From: VXYL01 sp963666465 | GTDB taxonomy: Bacteria > Pseudomonadota > Gammaproteobacteria > Pseudomonadales > Azotimanducaceae | Direction: 5' to 3' | Length of the DNA stretch: 64,000 nucleotides | NCBI GenBank assembly: GCA_963666465.1 | Contig: OY762824.1 | Coordinates: 4,526,001 to 4,590,000 of the forward strand | In this document: positions 33,332 to 41,709 of the stretch, piece after piece | Position numbering within the stretch: the first letter of the stretch is position 1 | Layout: every line of letters starts with the position of its first letter | The notes under the pieces: generated by a model | The model's database searches: none | The model's input: the letters and a program-made list of their open reading frames with translations, nothing else | What the model was told of the DNA's origin: nothing | Position numbers and translations under genes: made by a program

Positions 33332-33607
33332 ATGCGGATTCGGCACAAGGGGCTTCGGGCGCTGGCCGAACAGGATCGCACGAACCAGGTGCCGGGCGAA
33401 CTCGCTACGCGCCTGAGGCGCATCCTGACCGCATTGGGCGAGGCGCGGCGTCCCGGCGACCTCGCCAACCGCCCCGGCTACCGCCTGCATCCGCTGAAGG
33501 GCGACATGGCCGGACTTTGGAGCGTCCGCGTGTCGGGCAACTGGCGCGTGGTGTTCCGGTTCGAGGACAGCGAGGCGGTGGACGTGGACCTGGTGGACTA
33601 CCACTGA
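33332..33607 (+). CDS. higB: HigB-like toxin (RelE/ParE superfamily)
   Basis: A 91-residue ribonuclease toxin. MRIRHKGLRALAEQDRTNQV, LATRLRRILTALGEARRPGD, RPGYRLHPLKGDMAGLWSVR and VSGNWRVVFRFEDSEAVDVD follow the HigB pattern, including the conserved YRLHPLKG and NWRVVFRF segments. HigB toxins cut mRNA on the ribosome. The ATG at 33332 is preceded by GGGGAGGATG, a usable ribosome-binding site. The antitoxin follows 19 nt downstream, the toxin-first order typical of higBA. Confidence 0.92.
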   Translation: MRIRHKGLRALAEQDRTNQVPGELATRLRRILTALGEARRPGDLANRPGYRLHPLKGDMAGLWSVRVSGNWRVVFRFEDSEAVDVDLVDYH

Positions 33608-33626
33608 GACGAGGAAGGAGACGACG

Positions 33627-33884
33627 ATGGCGATGCTGAACCCCTGCCACCCCGGGGAGACCCTGCGGGACGATCTGGAAGCGGCCGGGCTGACGGTGAC
33701 GGAGACGGCGGCGCGGCTCGGCTGCACGCGGCAGGCCCTGTCGCGGCTGCTGAACGGCAAGGCGGGGATCTCGCCGGCCATGGCGATCGCGCTGGAGCGT
33801 CTGGGGTGGAGCAACGCGGCCTACTGGATGCGGTTGCAGGCGGCCTACGACCTGGCCCAGGAGCGGCGCCGGCAGGCGGCCTGA
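33627..33884 (+). CDS. higA: HigA-like antitoxin (XRE-type HTH)
   Basis: An 85-residue antitoxin of the HigA family. It begins NPCHPGETLRDDLEAAGLTV, contains the helix-turn-helix TVTETAARLGCTRQALSRLLNG and the family signature ISPAMAIALERLGWSNAAYW. It neutralises HigB and represses the operon. A strong Shine-Dalgarno sequence (AAGGAG) lies before the ATG. Confidence 0.95.
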   Translation: MAMLNPCHPGETLRDDLEAAGLTVTETAARLGCTRQALSRLLNGKAGISPAMAIALERLGWSNAAYWMRLQAAYDLAQERRRQAA

Positions 33885-33946
33885 ACGCGTGACCCGCCGA
33901 CGATTTCAGGCGCGAACTGGCCAGCCTGTTCGAGGCGGCGGCGAAC

Positions 33947-34456
33947 GTGGGGCGCGGCATGATCGTGATGCGCTCGGGCGACCTGCACCGGGCCGTGGGC
34001 GGCTACCCGGGGACGAACCACCGGATGTCGATGTGCTGCGGCGTGATGTACGCGGAGATGGTCGAAGGGGTCGACGAGCTTCTGTCAGCGCCGCCGAGCG
34101 GCCAGGGCGCGTCGGTGGCTATCGAGTACCGACGCGGTGAGCCTGGCGTGGTCGGCGCCGCAGGTGGGCGTCTATGTGATCGTGGCGGCGGACGGCGGAC
34201 TGTTTCCGGCGGTGAAGGCGTTGCGGCGGCGCGAGAGGAAGGTCGTCGGGGTGTGGCCGGCTGGCGGCAGTCTGTAGTCCCGGAACAGCCGACGGATCGG
34301 CAGGAGGCGCAAGGACCGGAGGGCGCTGCGCCTCCGCCGGGAACGGGCGGCATCAGTACCGGTGGTGCAGCCTCCCGTTCATCAGCGACCAGCGCCATCC
34401 CTGTTCCGCGGGATCGGGATCTGGGAGCGGACCCCCAGTATGCCGCCGAGGGTTGA
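33947..34456 (+). CDS. Hypothetical protein fragment with conserved SGDLHRAVGGYPG motif
   Basis: The recognisable part starts before 33947 as DDFRRELASLFEAAANVGRG, which has no start codon after a TGA, and continues MIVMRSGDLHRAVGGYPGTN and HRMSMCCGVMYAEMV, ending near PPSGQGASVAIEYRR. The motif resembles small conserved proteins I have seen near HNH/restriction genes. The tail after about residue 65 looks like read-through. It starts 17 nt after higA if the upstream part is counted. Likely a gene that lost its start or a real short gene using GTG 33947; function unknown. Confidence 0.4.
   Translation: MGRGMIVMRSGDLHRAVGGYPGTNHRMSMCCGVMYAEMVEGVDELLSAPPSGQGASVAIEYRRGEPGVVGAAGGRLCDRGGGRRTVSGGEGVAAAREEGRRGVAGWRQSVVPEQPTDRQEAQGPEGAAPPPGTGGISTGGAASRSSATSAIPVPRDRDLGADPQYAAEG
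34138..34278 (+). pseudogene. Fragment resembling the end of a NYN/PIN-like domain
   Basis: A 46-residue frame from GTG 34138: VSLAWSAPQVGVYVIVAADG, then GLFPAVKALRRRERKVVGVW. The pattern VYVIVAADG-LFPAVKALRRRERKVVG recalls the core strands of NYN (LabA/DUF88) ribonuclease domains. It lacks the rest of such a domain. It is a weak, composition-supported suggestion only. Confidence 0.25.
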
Positions 34457-34555
34457 GGCGCCGGCCTCGCGTTCCAGGGCGATATCCCGCAATCGAGATT
34501 GCTCGCCTTGTGGGTGCGTTCCGGCTGGGCGGCGAACTCGTAGATGACCGCGGCG

Positions 34556-34891
34556 TCAATGGCGTCCTGGCGCTTCTGCGCACGCTCGATATCGCGGTCC
34601 TCGCGGCACCGCTGGCATAGGAAGTCTCCCGCCAGCCTCTTGCGGTACGCACGCGCAGCGCCTACATCCGCCTTCGGCGGCCAGGACTTTGCGGCACCGA
34701 CGACATGACCGGGCGCGTCTGTCGAGGCACCGGCGGCAACTTTTGTACCACTCTCCGTTGGCCTTGCGGGCGCATGGCCGAGTACAGCGACGCTGGGCGC
34801 ACCGTGGCGCCTTCTGGTGCATGACGGCGGGTGGAACGAAGCCCGGCGGCAGCTGTCCGCTCAACTGGGCGATGAGGGTATCGAGGTCCAT
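34556..34891 (-). CDS. Cysteine-rich hypothetical protein, probably frameshifted
   Basis: From ATG 34891 the protein reads MDLDTLIAQLSGQLPPGFVP then APRCAQRRCTRPCARKANGE and a series of CRRC motifs (CRRCLDRRARSCRRCRKVL and CRRCACV), suggesting a zinc-binding ribbon repeated several times. After about 34650 a second minus-strand frame takes over with DFLCQRCREDRDIERAQKRQ and VIYEFAAQPERTHKASNLD, which looks like the natural continuation, so a frameshift is likely. I do not recognise the family. Confidence 0.4.
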   Translation of the reverse strand: MDLDTLIAQLSGQLPPGFVPPAVMHQKAPRCAQRRCTRPCARKANGEWYKSCRRCLDRRARSCRRCRKVLAAEGGCRRCACVPQEAGGRLPMPAVPRGPRYRACAEAPGRH

Positions 34892-35201
34892 GCTGATCTC
34901 CTGTTCAGGCTGAATTGCGGACGCGGGAGTGCGTCGGTGCCTGGACAGGCGGCACGCGCGCGCAGGCCGGTCACCTCGCGCCAGCGAGGTCGGAGCCCCG
35001 CGGAGAAACCCCTCCGGGGTTGACCGGCCGAGCCCGCGTGACACGCTTGCCGCACAAGACGGACGACCGAACGTGACGATGGCGGCGGCGTGGTGGACGG
35101 CTCCCGCACGCACGACGAGCGGATCGAGCGACGGCTTGTGCGGCCTCACCGCCCGGAGGCGGAAGCGCGAGGGGCCGTCACCCGCATGGGCCGAGACCGC
35201 C
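34892..35201. other. Region without a supported gene
   Basis: No recognisable protein. It contains a palindromic stretch GGTCGGAGCCCCGCGGAG-type sequence near 34990 and ends at the CTAG that starts the IS1380 element. Confidence 0.4.
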
Positions 35202-36899
35202 CTAGCCCGGATTATTCACGAAGGTTGGCAGTGGAGGTTCAAACGCGGTCGCAGGGAGGGACCTTCGTGGGAAGTGCGGTGCCTGGGAGCGAATCGGGGT
35301 GTTTCCCTGCTGGCCGATCGGCATTTTCGGCGCTCCTCGCCGGCATGGCCGGATTCGGGGCGAGCGCCGCCGCGGATCGGCGGATCCGTGGGCGAACCGG
35401 CGAAGCGGTCGGGTCGGGTCAGGTCGCGACCGCGCCGACCGAGCGCGCGATGCGGCGCCAGTCGTCGGCGAACGGGGTGCCCAGCGGCAGGTGGACGACG
35501 ATGCGCCGAACCGACGTCTCGATCCAGGCGCCGGGCTTCGGCAGGCGCAGCCGCAAGGTGCCGACCTGGGCGCGCGCACAGCCCGTCCGCCGAGCCTTCA
35601 GGCGAAGTTCCTGCATCGGCACGCAGGCGGCCGCCGTCATCAGGACGCGGAACTGGCTGGCCAGGAAGCGCGTGCAGCTGGTGCGGTCGATCTCCAGGCC
35701 CTGCTCGAGTTCCTTCAACCGGTTCCCGGCATCGCCCCGGGCGCAGTGCACCGTTTCGTAGACGTGCTGGGGGGTCGTCTTGAGGTTGGTGACCACGAAC
35801 CGCGGGTTGTCCTTCGATGGCCGGCCGAAATGGGAGGTCACCTCGGCCTTGACGACGATCCGGCGGTCACGGGGCCAGCTCCTGGCCCGGCAGGCGAACT
35901 CGCCATGGTGGCGGGCCGATGCGTGCCCGGCCTCGAAGTCGGATCGCACCTTCTCCATCGGCGGTTCGGCAAGGCGACCCGGCGCCGGGTTCTTCGCCAT
36001 GCCCACCACGCACTCCAGTCGCTCCGCCTCGAAAAACGCGAACAGCTCGGCGCCGGAATGCCCCCCGTCCAGGCGGATCCGCAGCCGCGCCTTGGGAAAC
36101 GCCCGCCGCAACCGGGGCAGCAGGCGCTTCAACACACCGATGCAGCCGTGCTTGGCGCCCGCCTTGCCGGAGCGCAGGACGCAGCAGAACAGGCACTGCT
36201 CCACCTCGTCGTCGAAGGTCAGGAACCCGCCCAGCGGCAGATAACAGGACGTGTCGTGGAAGCCGTCGAAGAACGTCAGCTGCTGGCCGCCATGGGTCGG
36301 ATCGACCGTCGGGTCCAGATCGACCGTGATCCGCCGAACCCGCCTCCTGCGCCGTCTGTGGCGGGCAGTCACCGTCTCCGCCAACGCCTCGGACAGGCGC
36401 ATCAGGTCCCCCCGCCGCACCGCGTTCTCGAACCGCGACAGCGTCGGCTGCGACGCCAGCGACGCGCCGGCGACCGGATCCCGTCCCGTCGGCAGCTTCA
36501 TCGCCGGATCGCGCGCCAGCCGGGCGGCGTCGTTGCCGTCGGCGTGGCCGCAGGCGATGCCGAACAGGCGCTGCCGAAACAGCTCCCGAAGGGAATGGGC
36601 GACCTTCGACGGGTCGCGGTCGTCCGACAGGCACCCCGCCAGCGTCTCGCTCAACCGAAGCCGCTCGTCGCAGGCCTCGAGCAGAATCGCGCCCCCGTCC
36701 GAACTGGAATGTTCCTGGTCGAACTGGACCGTCACCCCCTTCTTCGACAGGCCCTCGAACAACACACGCTGTTTGGTGGCATGGTCACCCATGCAAAGGC
36801 CCTTCCCTGCGTCAACCGGTTGTCTGGCAACGCCATTTTCGCAGAGCCAAGGGCTTTTGTCCCATCCGCTCATGAACAATCATGAATAATCCAGGCTAG
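35202..36899 (-). mobile_element. IS1380-family insertion sequence
   Basis: The ends are CTAGCCCGGATTATTCACGA (35202-35221) and, inverted from 36899, CTAGCCTGGATTATTCATGA; 18 of 20 match. The CTAG is present at both extremes. It encodes an intact transposase. The same ends are found on the small elements at 28202-28431 and (one end) 39250-39445, which this transposase could move. Confidence 0.88.
35419..36792 (-). CDS. IS1380-family transposase
   Basis: A 457-residue DDE transposase. The order of motifs fits IS1380: GHADGNDAARLARDPAMKLP near the N terminus, LASQPTLSRFENAV, ITVDLDPTVDPTHGGQQ with the first Asp, KARLRIRLDGGHSGAELFAF with the second Asp, and RCDAGN-like and NRLKELEQGLEIDRTSC in the C-terminal half. 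The ATG at 36792 (MGDHATKQRVLFE) is the family-like start; the frame is open for 29 more codons upstream. It is intact. Confidence 0.9.
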   Translation of the reverse strand: MGDHATKQRVLFEGLSKKGVTVQFDQEHSSSDGGAILLEACDERLRLSETLAGCLSDDRDPSKVAHSLRELFRQRLFGIACGHADGNDAARLARDPAMKLPTGRDPVAGASLASQPTLSRFENAVRRGDLMRLSEALAETVTARHRRRRRRVRRITVDLDPTVDPTHGGQQLTFFDGFHDTSCYLPLGGFLTFDDEVEQCLFCCVLRSGKAGAKHGCIGVLKRLLPRLRRAFPKARLRIRLDGGHSGAELFAFFEAERLECVVGMAKNPAPGRLAEPPMEKVRSDFEAGHASARHHGEFACRARSWPRDRRIVVKAEVTSHFGRPSKDNPRFVVTNLKTTPQHVYETVHCARGDAGNRLKELEQGLEIDRTSCTRFLASQFRVLMTAAACVPMQELRLKARRTGCARAQVGTLRLRLPKPGAWIETSVRRIVVHLPLGTPFADDWRRIARSVGAVAT

Positions 36900-36985
36900 G
36901 AGCCTTCAGCCGGGGAAGCATCCCCGACCGCTGACGCGCAAGGAAGTACCGGCAATTCCCCCATCGCTGGGGGCGTACTTCCATG
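36899..36985 (+). repeat. Family II repeat, single 87-bp unit
   Basis: One unit beginning GGAGCCTTCAGCCGGGGAAG and ending TACTTCCATG. Internal hairpins are CGGGGAAGCATCCCCG and CCCCCATCGCTGGGGG. It begins at the CTAG that ends the IS1380 element (36896-36899) and runs straight into a family I unit. Related arrays lie at 48107-48368, 57474-57560 and, inverted, 59662-60105. Confidence 0.88.
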
Positions 36986-37098
36986 CAAGCCTGTCGGACT
37001 TCGGACGGCGCAAGCTGGCCGAATGCCGACAGGGTGACAGGACGGCCTGGGCTGGGGCAGGAAGCGTTGCCGAAAGGCAACGGTTCTTGTGGCGCTAG
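36986..37098 (+). repeat. Family I repeat, complete copy
   Basis: Two palindromic parts: GCCTGTCGGACTTCGGACGG with its inverted counterpart ending GCCGACAGG, and the GAAA-loop hairpin CGTTGCCGAAAGGCAACG. It ends in CTAG (37095-37098). The first 14 bases are shared with the ends of the IS1182 elements. Confidence 0.88.
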
Positions 37099-37752
37099 CG
37101 GACTCGGGTCGGCGAAGCCGACTAGGGCCCGGTCCGCCAGGACGCGCCCTCCCCCAATTCCGGCCTGGACGGCATGGTCTGGCGAATGCCCCGCCAACTC
37201 GGAATGGACCACCGAACCGGCAATCCACTTCTCGGCATACTGCGACGGGCCGCGGCGGCGGACCGCTCGCCTCGGGTCAGGGATCGGGCGGGCCGCGAGG
37301 TTGGCAAGATTGCCGCCGCGAGGCACATGTGATGCCGCTCACGCCGCCCCGCCCGTTCCCTGCCGGGAGCGTGTGACCGCCCCCGCCGGAGGACAACGAA
37401 CAACAGCAACCCGGCGGATGAAATGCCCGGGGTTGCGTGGGCGCGCATCACGCACACGATGGCGAACGGAAGAACGGATCAGGTGGCGGCGGCCGGCCTC
37501 AGTGGGTAGAGTTCGGGCGGAAGGGCCCGGTGGCGTTCCGGCGTCAGGGAGTCACGGCTTCACGGCGCAGGGCGTCGCAGGCGGCGGCGCTGATCCGCGT
37601 ATGAGAGGGTGTCGTTTTGTTGGCCAGCGTCATGAAAAACTACGAAAAATGCTGTATGAACATTTTGTTACGGATACCGAACGCTGCCATGAAATCAAGC
37701 ACTCCGAGTCGCTTGCCCTCTCGGTCGCTTTCGTTCTCCGCGGGGATTCGGC
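37099..37752. other. 650-bp region upstream of proC without a supported gene
   Basis: Open frames exist but none shows protein-family features. Around 37610-37690 the composition becomes AT-rich (GAAAAACTACGAAAAATGC and GAACATTTTGTTACGG), which suggests the promoter region of proC, but no clear -35/-10 pair can be chosen. Confidence 0.5.
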
Positions 37753-38610
37753 ATGAGTCAGCACGGCGCCACTGATCGCAGCGTCGCCTTCATCGGCGGC
37801 GGCAACATGGCGTTTGCGCTGGCGTCCGGCATCCTGCGCGCCGATCCGGGCCGATCCGTTGTCGTCAGCGATCCGGTGCCGGAGCAGCTTGCCCGCTTCG
37901 CCGACACGCCGATTGACACCACACTCGACAACATGGAAGCCGTGCAGGGGGCCTCCGTGACTGTGCTGGCCGTGAAGCCACAGGTGATGGAGGGCGTGGC
38001 GCGAGAACTGGCTGGCGCCTTGAACGCGCAGCAACTGGTGGTTTCCGTCGCCGCCGGGGTCACCGTATCAGCGCTGCGATCGTGGCTCGATTCGCGCGCC
38101 ATCGTGCGCTGCATGCCGAACACGCCGGCGCTCGTGGGCAAGGGTGTCACGGGGCTGTATGCCGATTCGGGCGTGTCGGACGCGCAACGGGGCGAGGCGG
38201 AAGCGCTGCTGCGGGCGGTGGGAGATGCGATTTGGTTCGAGCATGAGGGCGAGCTCGATGCTGTCACTGCACTCTCCGGCAGTGGCCCGGCCTATTTCTT
38301 CGCCGTCATCGAGGCACTCATCGAAGGCGGCGTGGAATTGGGCCTCGAGCGGGACATCGCGCATAGACTGGTCACCGGCACCGCCATGGGTGCTGCCGCC
38401 ATGGTGGGGCCGCAGGACGACCCCGGCGAGCTGCGGGTTCGCGTCACCTCGCCGGGCGGCACCACGGAACGGGCGCTGTCGGTGCTTGCATCCGGCGGCG
38501 TGGCCCATACTCTGCGCCAGGCCGTACACGGCGCGTGGCAGCGCTCGCGGGAACTGAGCGGTGTGGAGGCGGACAGGAACGAAGATGCCGCCGCAGAGGG
38601 CAACCGATAG
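37753..38610 (+). CDS. proC: Pyrroline-5-carboxylate reductase
   Basis: A 285-residue NAD(P)H enzyme making proline from 1-pyrroline-5-carboxylate. The Rossmann motif VAFIGGGNMAFALASGI is at residues 11-27. Conserved parts are VLAVKPQVM, VVSVAAGVT, RCMPNTPALVGKGVTGLYAD, ALSGSGPAYFFAVIEALIEG, and the P5C signature VTSPGGTTERALSVL. The C-terminal 15 residues are polar and variable. It is followed 64 nt downstream by yggT, the usual proteobacterial pair. Confidence 0.95.
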   Translation: MSQHGATDRSVAFIGGGNMAFALASGILRADPGRSVVVSDPVPEQLARFADTPIDTTLDNMEAVQGASVTVLAVKPQVMEGVARELAGALNAQQLVVSVAAGVTVSALRSWLDSRAIVRCMPNTPALVGKGVTGLYADSGVSDAQRGEAEALLRAVGDAIWFEHEGELDAVTALSGSGPAYFFAVIEALIEGGVELGLERDIAHRLVTGTAMGAAAMVGPQDDPGELRVRVTSPGGTTERALSVLASGGVAHTLRQAVHGAWQRSRELSGVEADRNEDAAAEGNR

Positions 38611-38674
38611 GCGGGGCCCTGGGGGGGAGCGTCGCGGGCGGCGTGCTTCCATCGAAGATGAGGAACCAAGAAAC

Positions 38675-39241
38675 ATGACCGACACCCTGGTCTTCATCGT
38701 CAAGTTCGTCCTGCAGGCGGCGTCGCTGGTCTTTCTGCTCCGCTTCCTCTTGCAGGCGGTGCGCGCCGACGCCTACAACCCCATCACCGACGCCATCGTC
38801 AAGCTCTCTTGGCCCGTGCTTCGCTACCTGCGTTACGTGCTGCCGGCGTGGCGCAATCTCGACTTTGCGGCCTTCGGCACGGCGTGGGCCATCAACGCCC
38901 TCCTGCTGGTCATCATCGCCAGCCATCGCGAGCTGCCGTATTCGGCGCCGGTCGTGATCGGCGACACCCTGCGCGCCACCGTAAGCCTGGCCATCGGAGT
39001 GTTTCTGGTGGCCATCTTCGCCACCATCGTGATGAGTTGGATTGCCCCCGGCACGCGCTCGCCCGCCACCAGTCTCATCCACGATGTGGCAGAACCGCTC
39101 CTGGCCCCGGCGCGCAAGCTCATCCCGCCCATCGGCGGCACGCTGGACCTCTCGCCCATGCTTACGGTGTTGGTGCTGCTGGTGATTCAGGGGCCCGTGC
39201 TGTCGTCGGTGCTGCCGTATCAGATCTGGCAGTACGTGTGA
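38675..39241 (+). CDS. yggT: YggT-family membrane protein
   Basis: A 188-residue inner-membrane protein with two YggT repeats and about four transmembrane segments. Each repeat carries the family pattern: FLLRFLLQAVRADAYNPITD in the first half, and IVMSWIAPGTRSPATSLIHD followed by AEPLLAPARKLIPPIGGTLD in the second. The family is linked to osmotic or division-related functions, without a firm biochemical role. The start at ATG 38675 is the family-like one; it lies downstream of proC. Confidence 0.93.
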   Translation: MTDTLVFIVKFVLQAASLVFLLRFLLQAVRADAYNPITDAIVKLSWPVLRYLRYVLPAWRNLDFAAFGTAWAINALLLVIIASHRELPYSAPVVIGDTLRATVSLAIGVFLVAIFATIVMSWIAPGTRSPATSLIHDVAEPLLAPARKLIPPIGGTLDLSPMLTVLVLLVIQGPVLSSVLPYQIWQYV

Positions 39242-39249
39242 GGTGCTCT

Positions 39250-39445
39250 GGAGGGAGGGAGAGCACTCGCTGTGGCTGGGCAAGTACTCGCGCGTCCTGC
39301 GGACGCGTTCGCTCCGGCCCCCTCGACATGGTGCGAGCCATGCCTTCGGGGTCCTCCGTTCCGTGCCTCCTGGCACGCGTGCGGGTCCACCCACAGCGGC
39401 GTCTCGTCGCCCTCGCTGCGTGCATTCATGAATAATCCGGGCTTA
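39250..39445 (-). repeat. Relative of the IS1380-type MITE, one end visible
   Basis: Inverse copy of much of 28202-28431: it contains CGCTGTGGCTGGGC, the GCGTCCTGCGGACGC inverted unit, GGCCCCCTCGACATGGTGCG and CCCTCGCTGCGTGCATTCATGA, followed by the end ATTCATGAATAATCCGGGCT at 39424-39443. The opposite inverted end is missing, and the terminal CTAG has become CTTAG. It fills most of the gap between yggT and ilvD. Confidence 0.75.
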
Positions 39446-39471
39446 GATAGCCGAACAGAGGAACCAAGCCC

Positions 39472-41145
39472 ATGGCCGACCCCCAACGCCCCTATTCCTC
39501 CATCGTCGTCGATGGTGTCGAGCAGGCACCGAGCCGCGCCATGCTCTATCCGGTGGGGTTCACCCGCGAGGACTTCACCAAACCGCAGGTGGGCATCGCC
39601 TCCACCTGGTCGATGGTGACGCCGTGCAACATGCACATCAACGAACTCGCCGACGCGGCGGCCATGGGCGCCGACGAGGCCGGGGCCAAGAGCGTCCTGT
39701 TCAACACCATCACCGTCTCCGACGGCATCTCCATGGGCACGCCCGGAATGCGCTATTCGCTGGTGTCGCGGGAGGTGATTGCCGACTCCATCGAGACCGT
39801 GGTGGGGGCTCAGGGTTTCGACGGCTTCGTCGCCATCGGCGGCTGCGACAAGAACATGCCGGCCTGCGCGATGGCGATGGCGCGGCTGGACCGGCCATCC
39901 GTCTTCGTCTATGGCGGCACCATCCAGACCGGCGAGGAGCGCCGCGACATCGTGTCGGTGTTCGAGGCGGTGGGTGGCCACGCCGCCGGCACCGTCAGTG
40001 ACGAGCAGCTTCTGGCCGTGGAACAAACCGCCATTCCCGGCCCAGGCTCCTGCGCCGGCATGTACACGGCCAACACGATGGCATCGGCCATCGAGGCTCT
40101 CGGACTGTCCCTGCCGAACTCCTCGGCCCAAGAAGCCGTGAGTCGGAGCAAGCGCGAGGACGCCTATCGTGCCGGCGCGGCGGTAGCGGAGCTGGTGCGA
40201 CGGGGCATCAAGCCTTCCGACATCCTGTCGATGGAGGCATTCGAGAACGCCATCACGGTGGTGACGGCCCTCGAAGGCTCCACCAACGCCGTGCTGCATC
40301 TGCTCGCCATCGCCCATGCCGCCGGCATCAACCTCACCCTCGACGACTTCACCCGCATCGGCGCCCGCACCCCCGTGCTGGCGGACATGCGCCCGGCCGG
40401 CAACTACGCCATGTCGGAACTCATCGAAATCGGCGGCATCCAGCCGCTGATGAAGACCCTGCTCGACGCCGGCCTTCTGCACGGCGACTGTCCCACGGTG
40501 ACCGGCCGCACGATGACCGAGAATCTCGCCGACGTTGCTCCCTATCCGGAGGGCCAAAAGATCATCCGCCCCCTCGACAACCCCATCAAGCCAGACGGCC
40601 ATCTCGTCATCCTGCGCGGCAACATGGCGCCCGAAGGCGCGGTGGCCAAGATCACCGGCAACGAGGGGCTCACGTTCACCGGCACGGCACGGGTCTTCCA
40701 CGGCGAGGAAGCCGGCATGAAGGCCATCATGGACGGCATGGTGCAGAAGGGCGACGTGGTGATCATCCGCTACGAAGGCCCCCGCGGCGGCCCCGGAATG
40801 CGCGAAATGCTGAGCCCTACCGGCGCCATCATGGGCCGGGGCCTCGCCCGCGATGTGGCCCTTATCACCGACGGCCGCTTCTCCGGCGGCTCCCACGGCT
40901 TCGTCATCGGCCACGTCGCCCCAGAAGCCTATGACGGCGGCCCCATCGGCCTGGTGGAGGACGGCGACCGCATCACGGTCGATGCGGAGAAGCGCGAAAT
41001 CAACCTGCACGTGAGCGACGAGGAAATCGCAACCCGCCGCGAGAATTGGCAACGCCCCGCCGACTACACGGAACGAGGCACCCTCGCCAAATACGCCCGC
41101 CTCGTCACCTCGGCTTCCGAAGGCGCGGTAACCGACAAGTTCTGA
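39472..41145 (+). CDS. ilvD: Dihydroxy-acid dehydratase
   Basis: A 557-residue Fe-S dehydratase of branched-chain amino acid synthesis, converting dihydroxy acids to 2-keto acids. Cysteine ligands of the cluster are visible in VTPCNMHINELAD, IGGCDKNMPACAMAMARL and PGSCAGMYTANTMA. Other signatures are SDGISMGTPGMRYSLVSRE, ITDGRFSGGSHGFVIGHVAP and EGPRGGPGMREMLSPT. The start is well supported by alignment-like features (SSIVVDGVEQAPSRAML). It is complete, and supports the pathway shared with leuA. Confidence 0.97.
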   Translation: MADPQRPYSSIVVDGVEQAPSRAMLYPVGFTREDFTKPQVGIASTWSMVTPCNMHINELADAAAMGADEAGAKSVLFNTITVSDGISMGTPGMRYSLVSREVIADSIETVVGAQGFDGFVAIGGCDKNMPACAMAMARLDRPSVFVYGGTIQTGEERRDIVSVFEAVGGHAAGTVSDEQLLAVEQTAIPGPGSCAGMYTANTMASAIEALGLSLPNSSAQEAVSRSKREDAYRAGAAVAELVRRGIKPSDILSMEAFENAITVVTALEGSTNAVLHLLAIAHAAGINLTLDDFTRIGARTPVLADMRPAGNYAMSELIEIGGIQPLMKTLLDAGLLHGDCPTVTGRTMTENLADVAPYPEGQKIIRPLDNPIKPDGHLVILRGNMAPEGAVAKITGNEGLTFTGTARVFHGEEAGMKAIMDGMVQKGDVVIIRYEGPRGGPGMREMLSPTGAIMGRGLARDVALITDGRFSGGSHGFVIGHVAPEAYDGGPIGLVEDGDRITVDAEKREINLHVSDEEIATRRENWQRPADYTERGTLAKYARLVTSASEGAVTDKF

Positions 41146-41493
41146 TGGATCCCCTGGAGTGACAGGAAGTAGTGGCCCAGCTGGTCGTGCTGAATGTCTC
41201 CGCCCCAGAGTCCGTGGCGGCGAATGGTCCAGACAACACTCGAACCCCGAAATGCCAGCTCCCTGCGGCGTTTACTGCGCCAGGGCGCGCTGTTCCCACA
41301 CTCCCCTTGTGGCCCGTTGTGGCCGTTGACGCTGAAGCACGGATGTCTGTGGATGATCCGCTCGCCTTGAAACTCGCCTTGAAAGTAGTGGACGCACCGC
41401 AACGGCAAATACCACTGTCAGCCGCTACGTTATCGTTTGCCGCGTACCCGGCCGGAGGAACCGTGGAACCACTGACCAAGGAGCAGAAGCGAG
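41146..41493. other. Region downstream of ilvD without a supported gene
   Basis: Frames exist on both strands (for example minus-strand RGSSVVWTIRRHGLWGGD, about 41190-41260) but nothing matches a family I know. The composition is less GC-rich than ilvD, marking the edge of the accessory block. Confidence 0.4.
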
Positions 41494-41634
41494 TGGCCTC
41501 TGGCCAACAAGATGATGGCTGCGGCCCTCAAATACGCCGGCTACGACTACCGCTTCGAATTCGGCGAAGGCGGCCACAGTGCGGCGCATGGGGGAGCGAT
41601 CTTTGCGGAGTCGTTGCGGTGGCTAAGTGCATAG
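41494..41634 (+). pseudogene. C-terminal fragment of an alpha/beta-hydrolase-like esterase
   Basis: In one frame the sequence reads WPLANKMMAAALKYAGYDYR followed by FEFGEGGHSAAHGGAIFAES and LRWLSA, then a TAG stop. This is the typical end of putative-esterase (enterochelin-esterase-like or gluconolactonase-fused) proteins, where the His of GGHS is catalytic. No upstream part of the enzyme is present, so it is a remnant left by a deletion. Confidence 0.6.
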
Positions 41635-41709
41635 TGGTGACATTTAGCTCTCGTAGGCATCAAAACGCAGCCGAGCTGATGGCCACGAGGGCTATGCTCG
41701 TGCGCTTGG

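Noticed and set aside
36983..37756. 257-codon plus-strand frame upstream of proC
   Set aside because: It begins inside two dispersed repeats and has no domain-like segments or ribosome-binding site.
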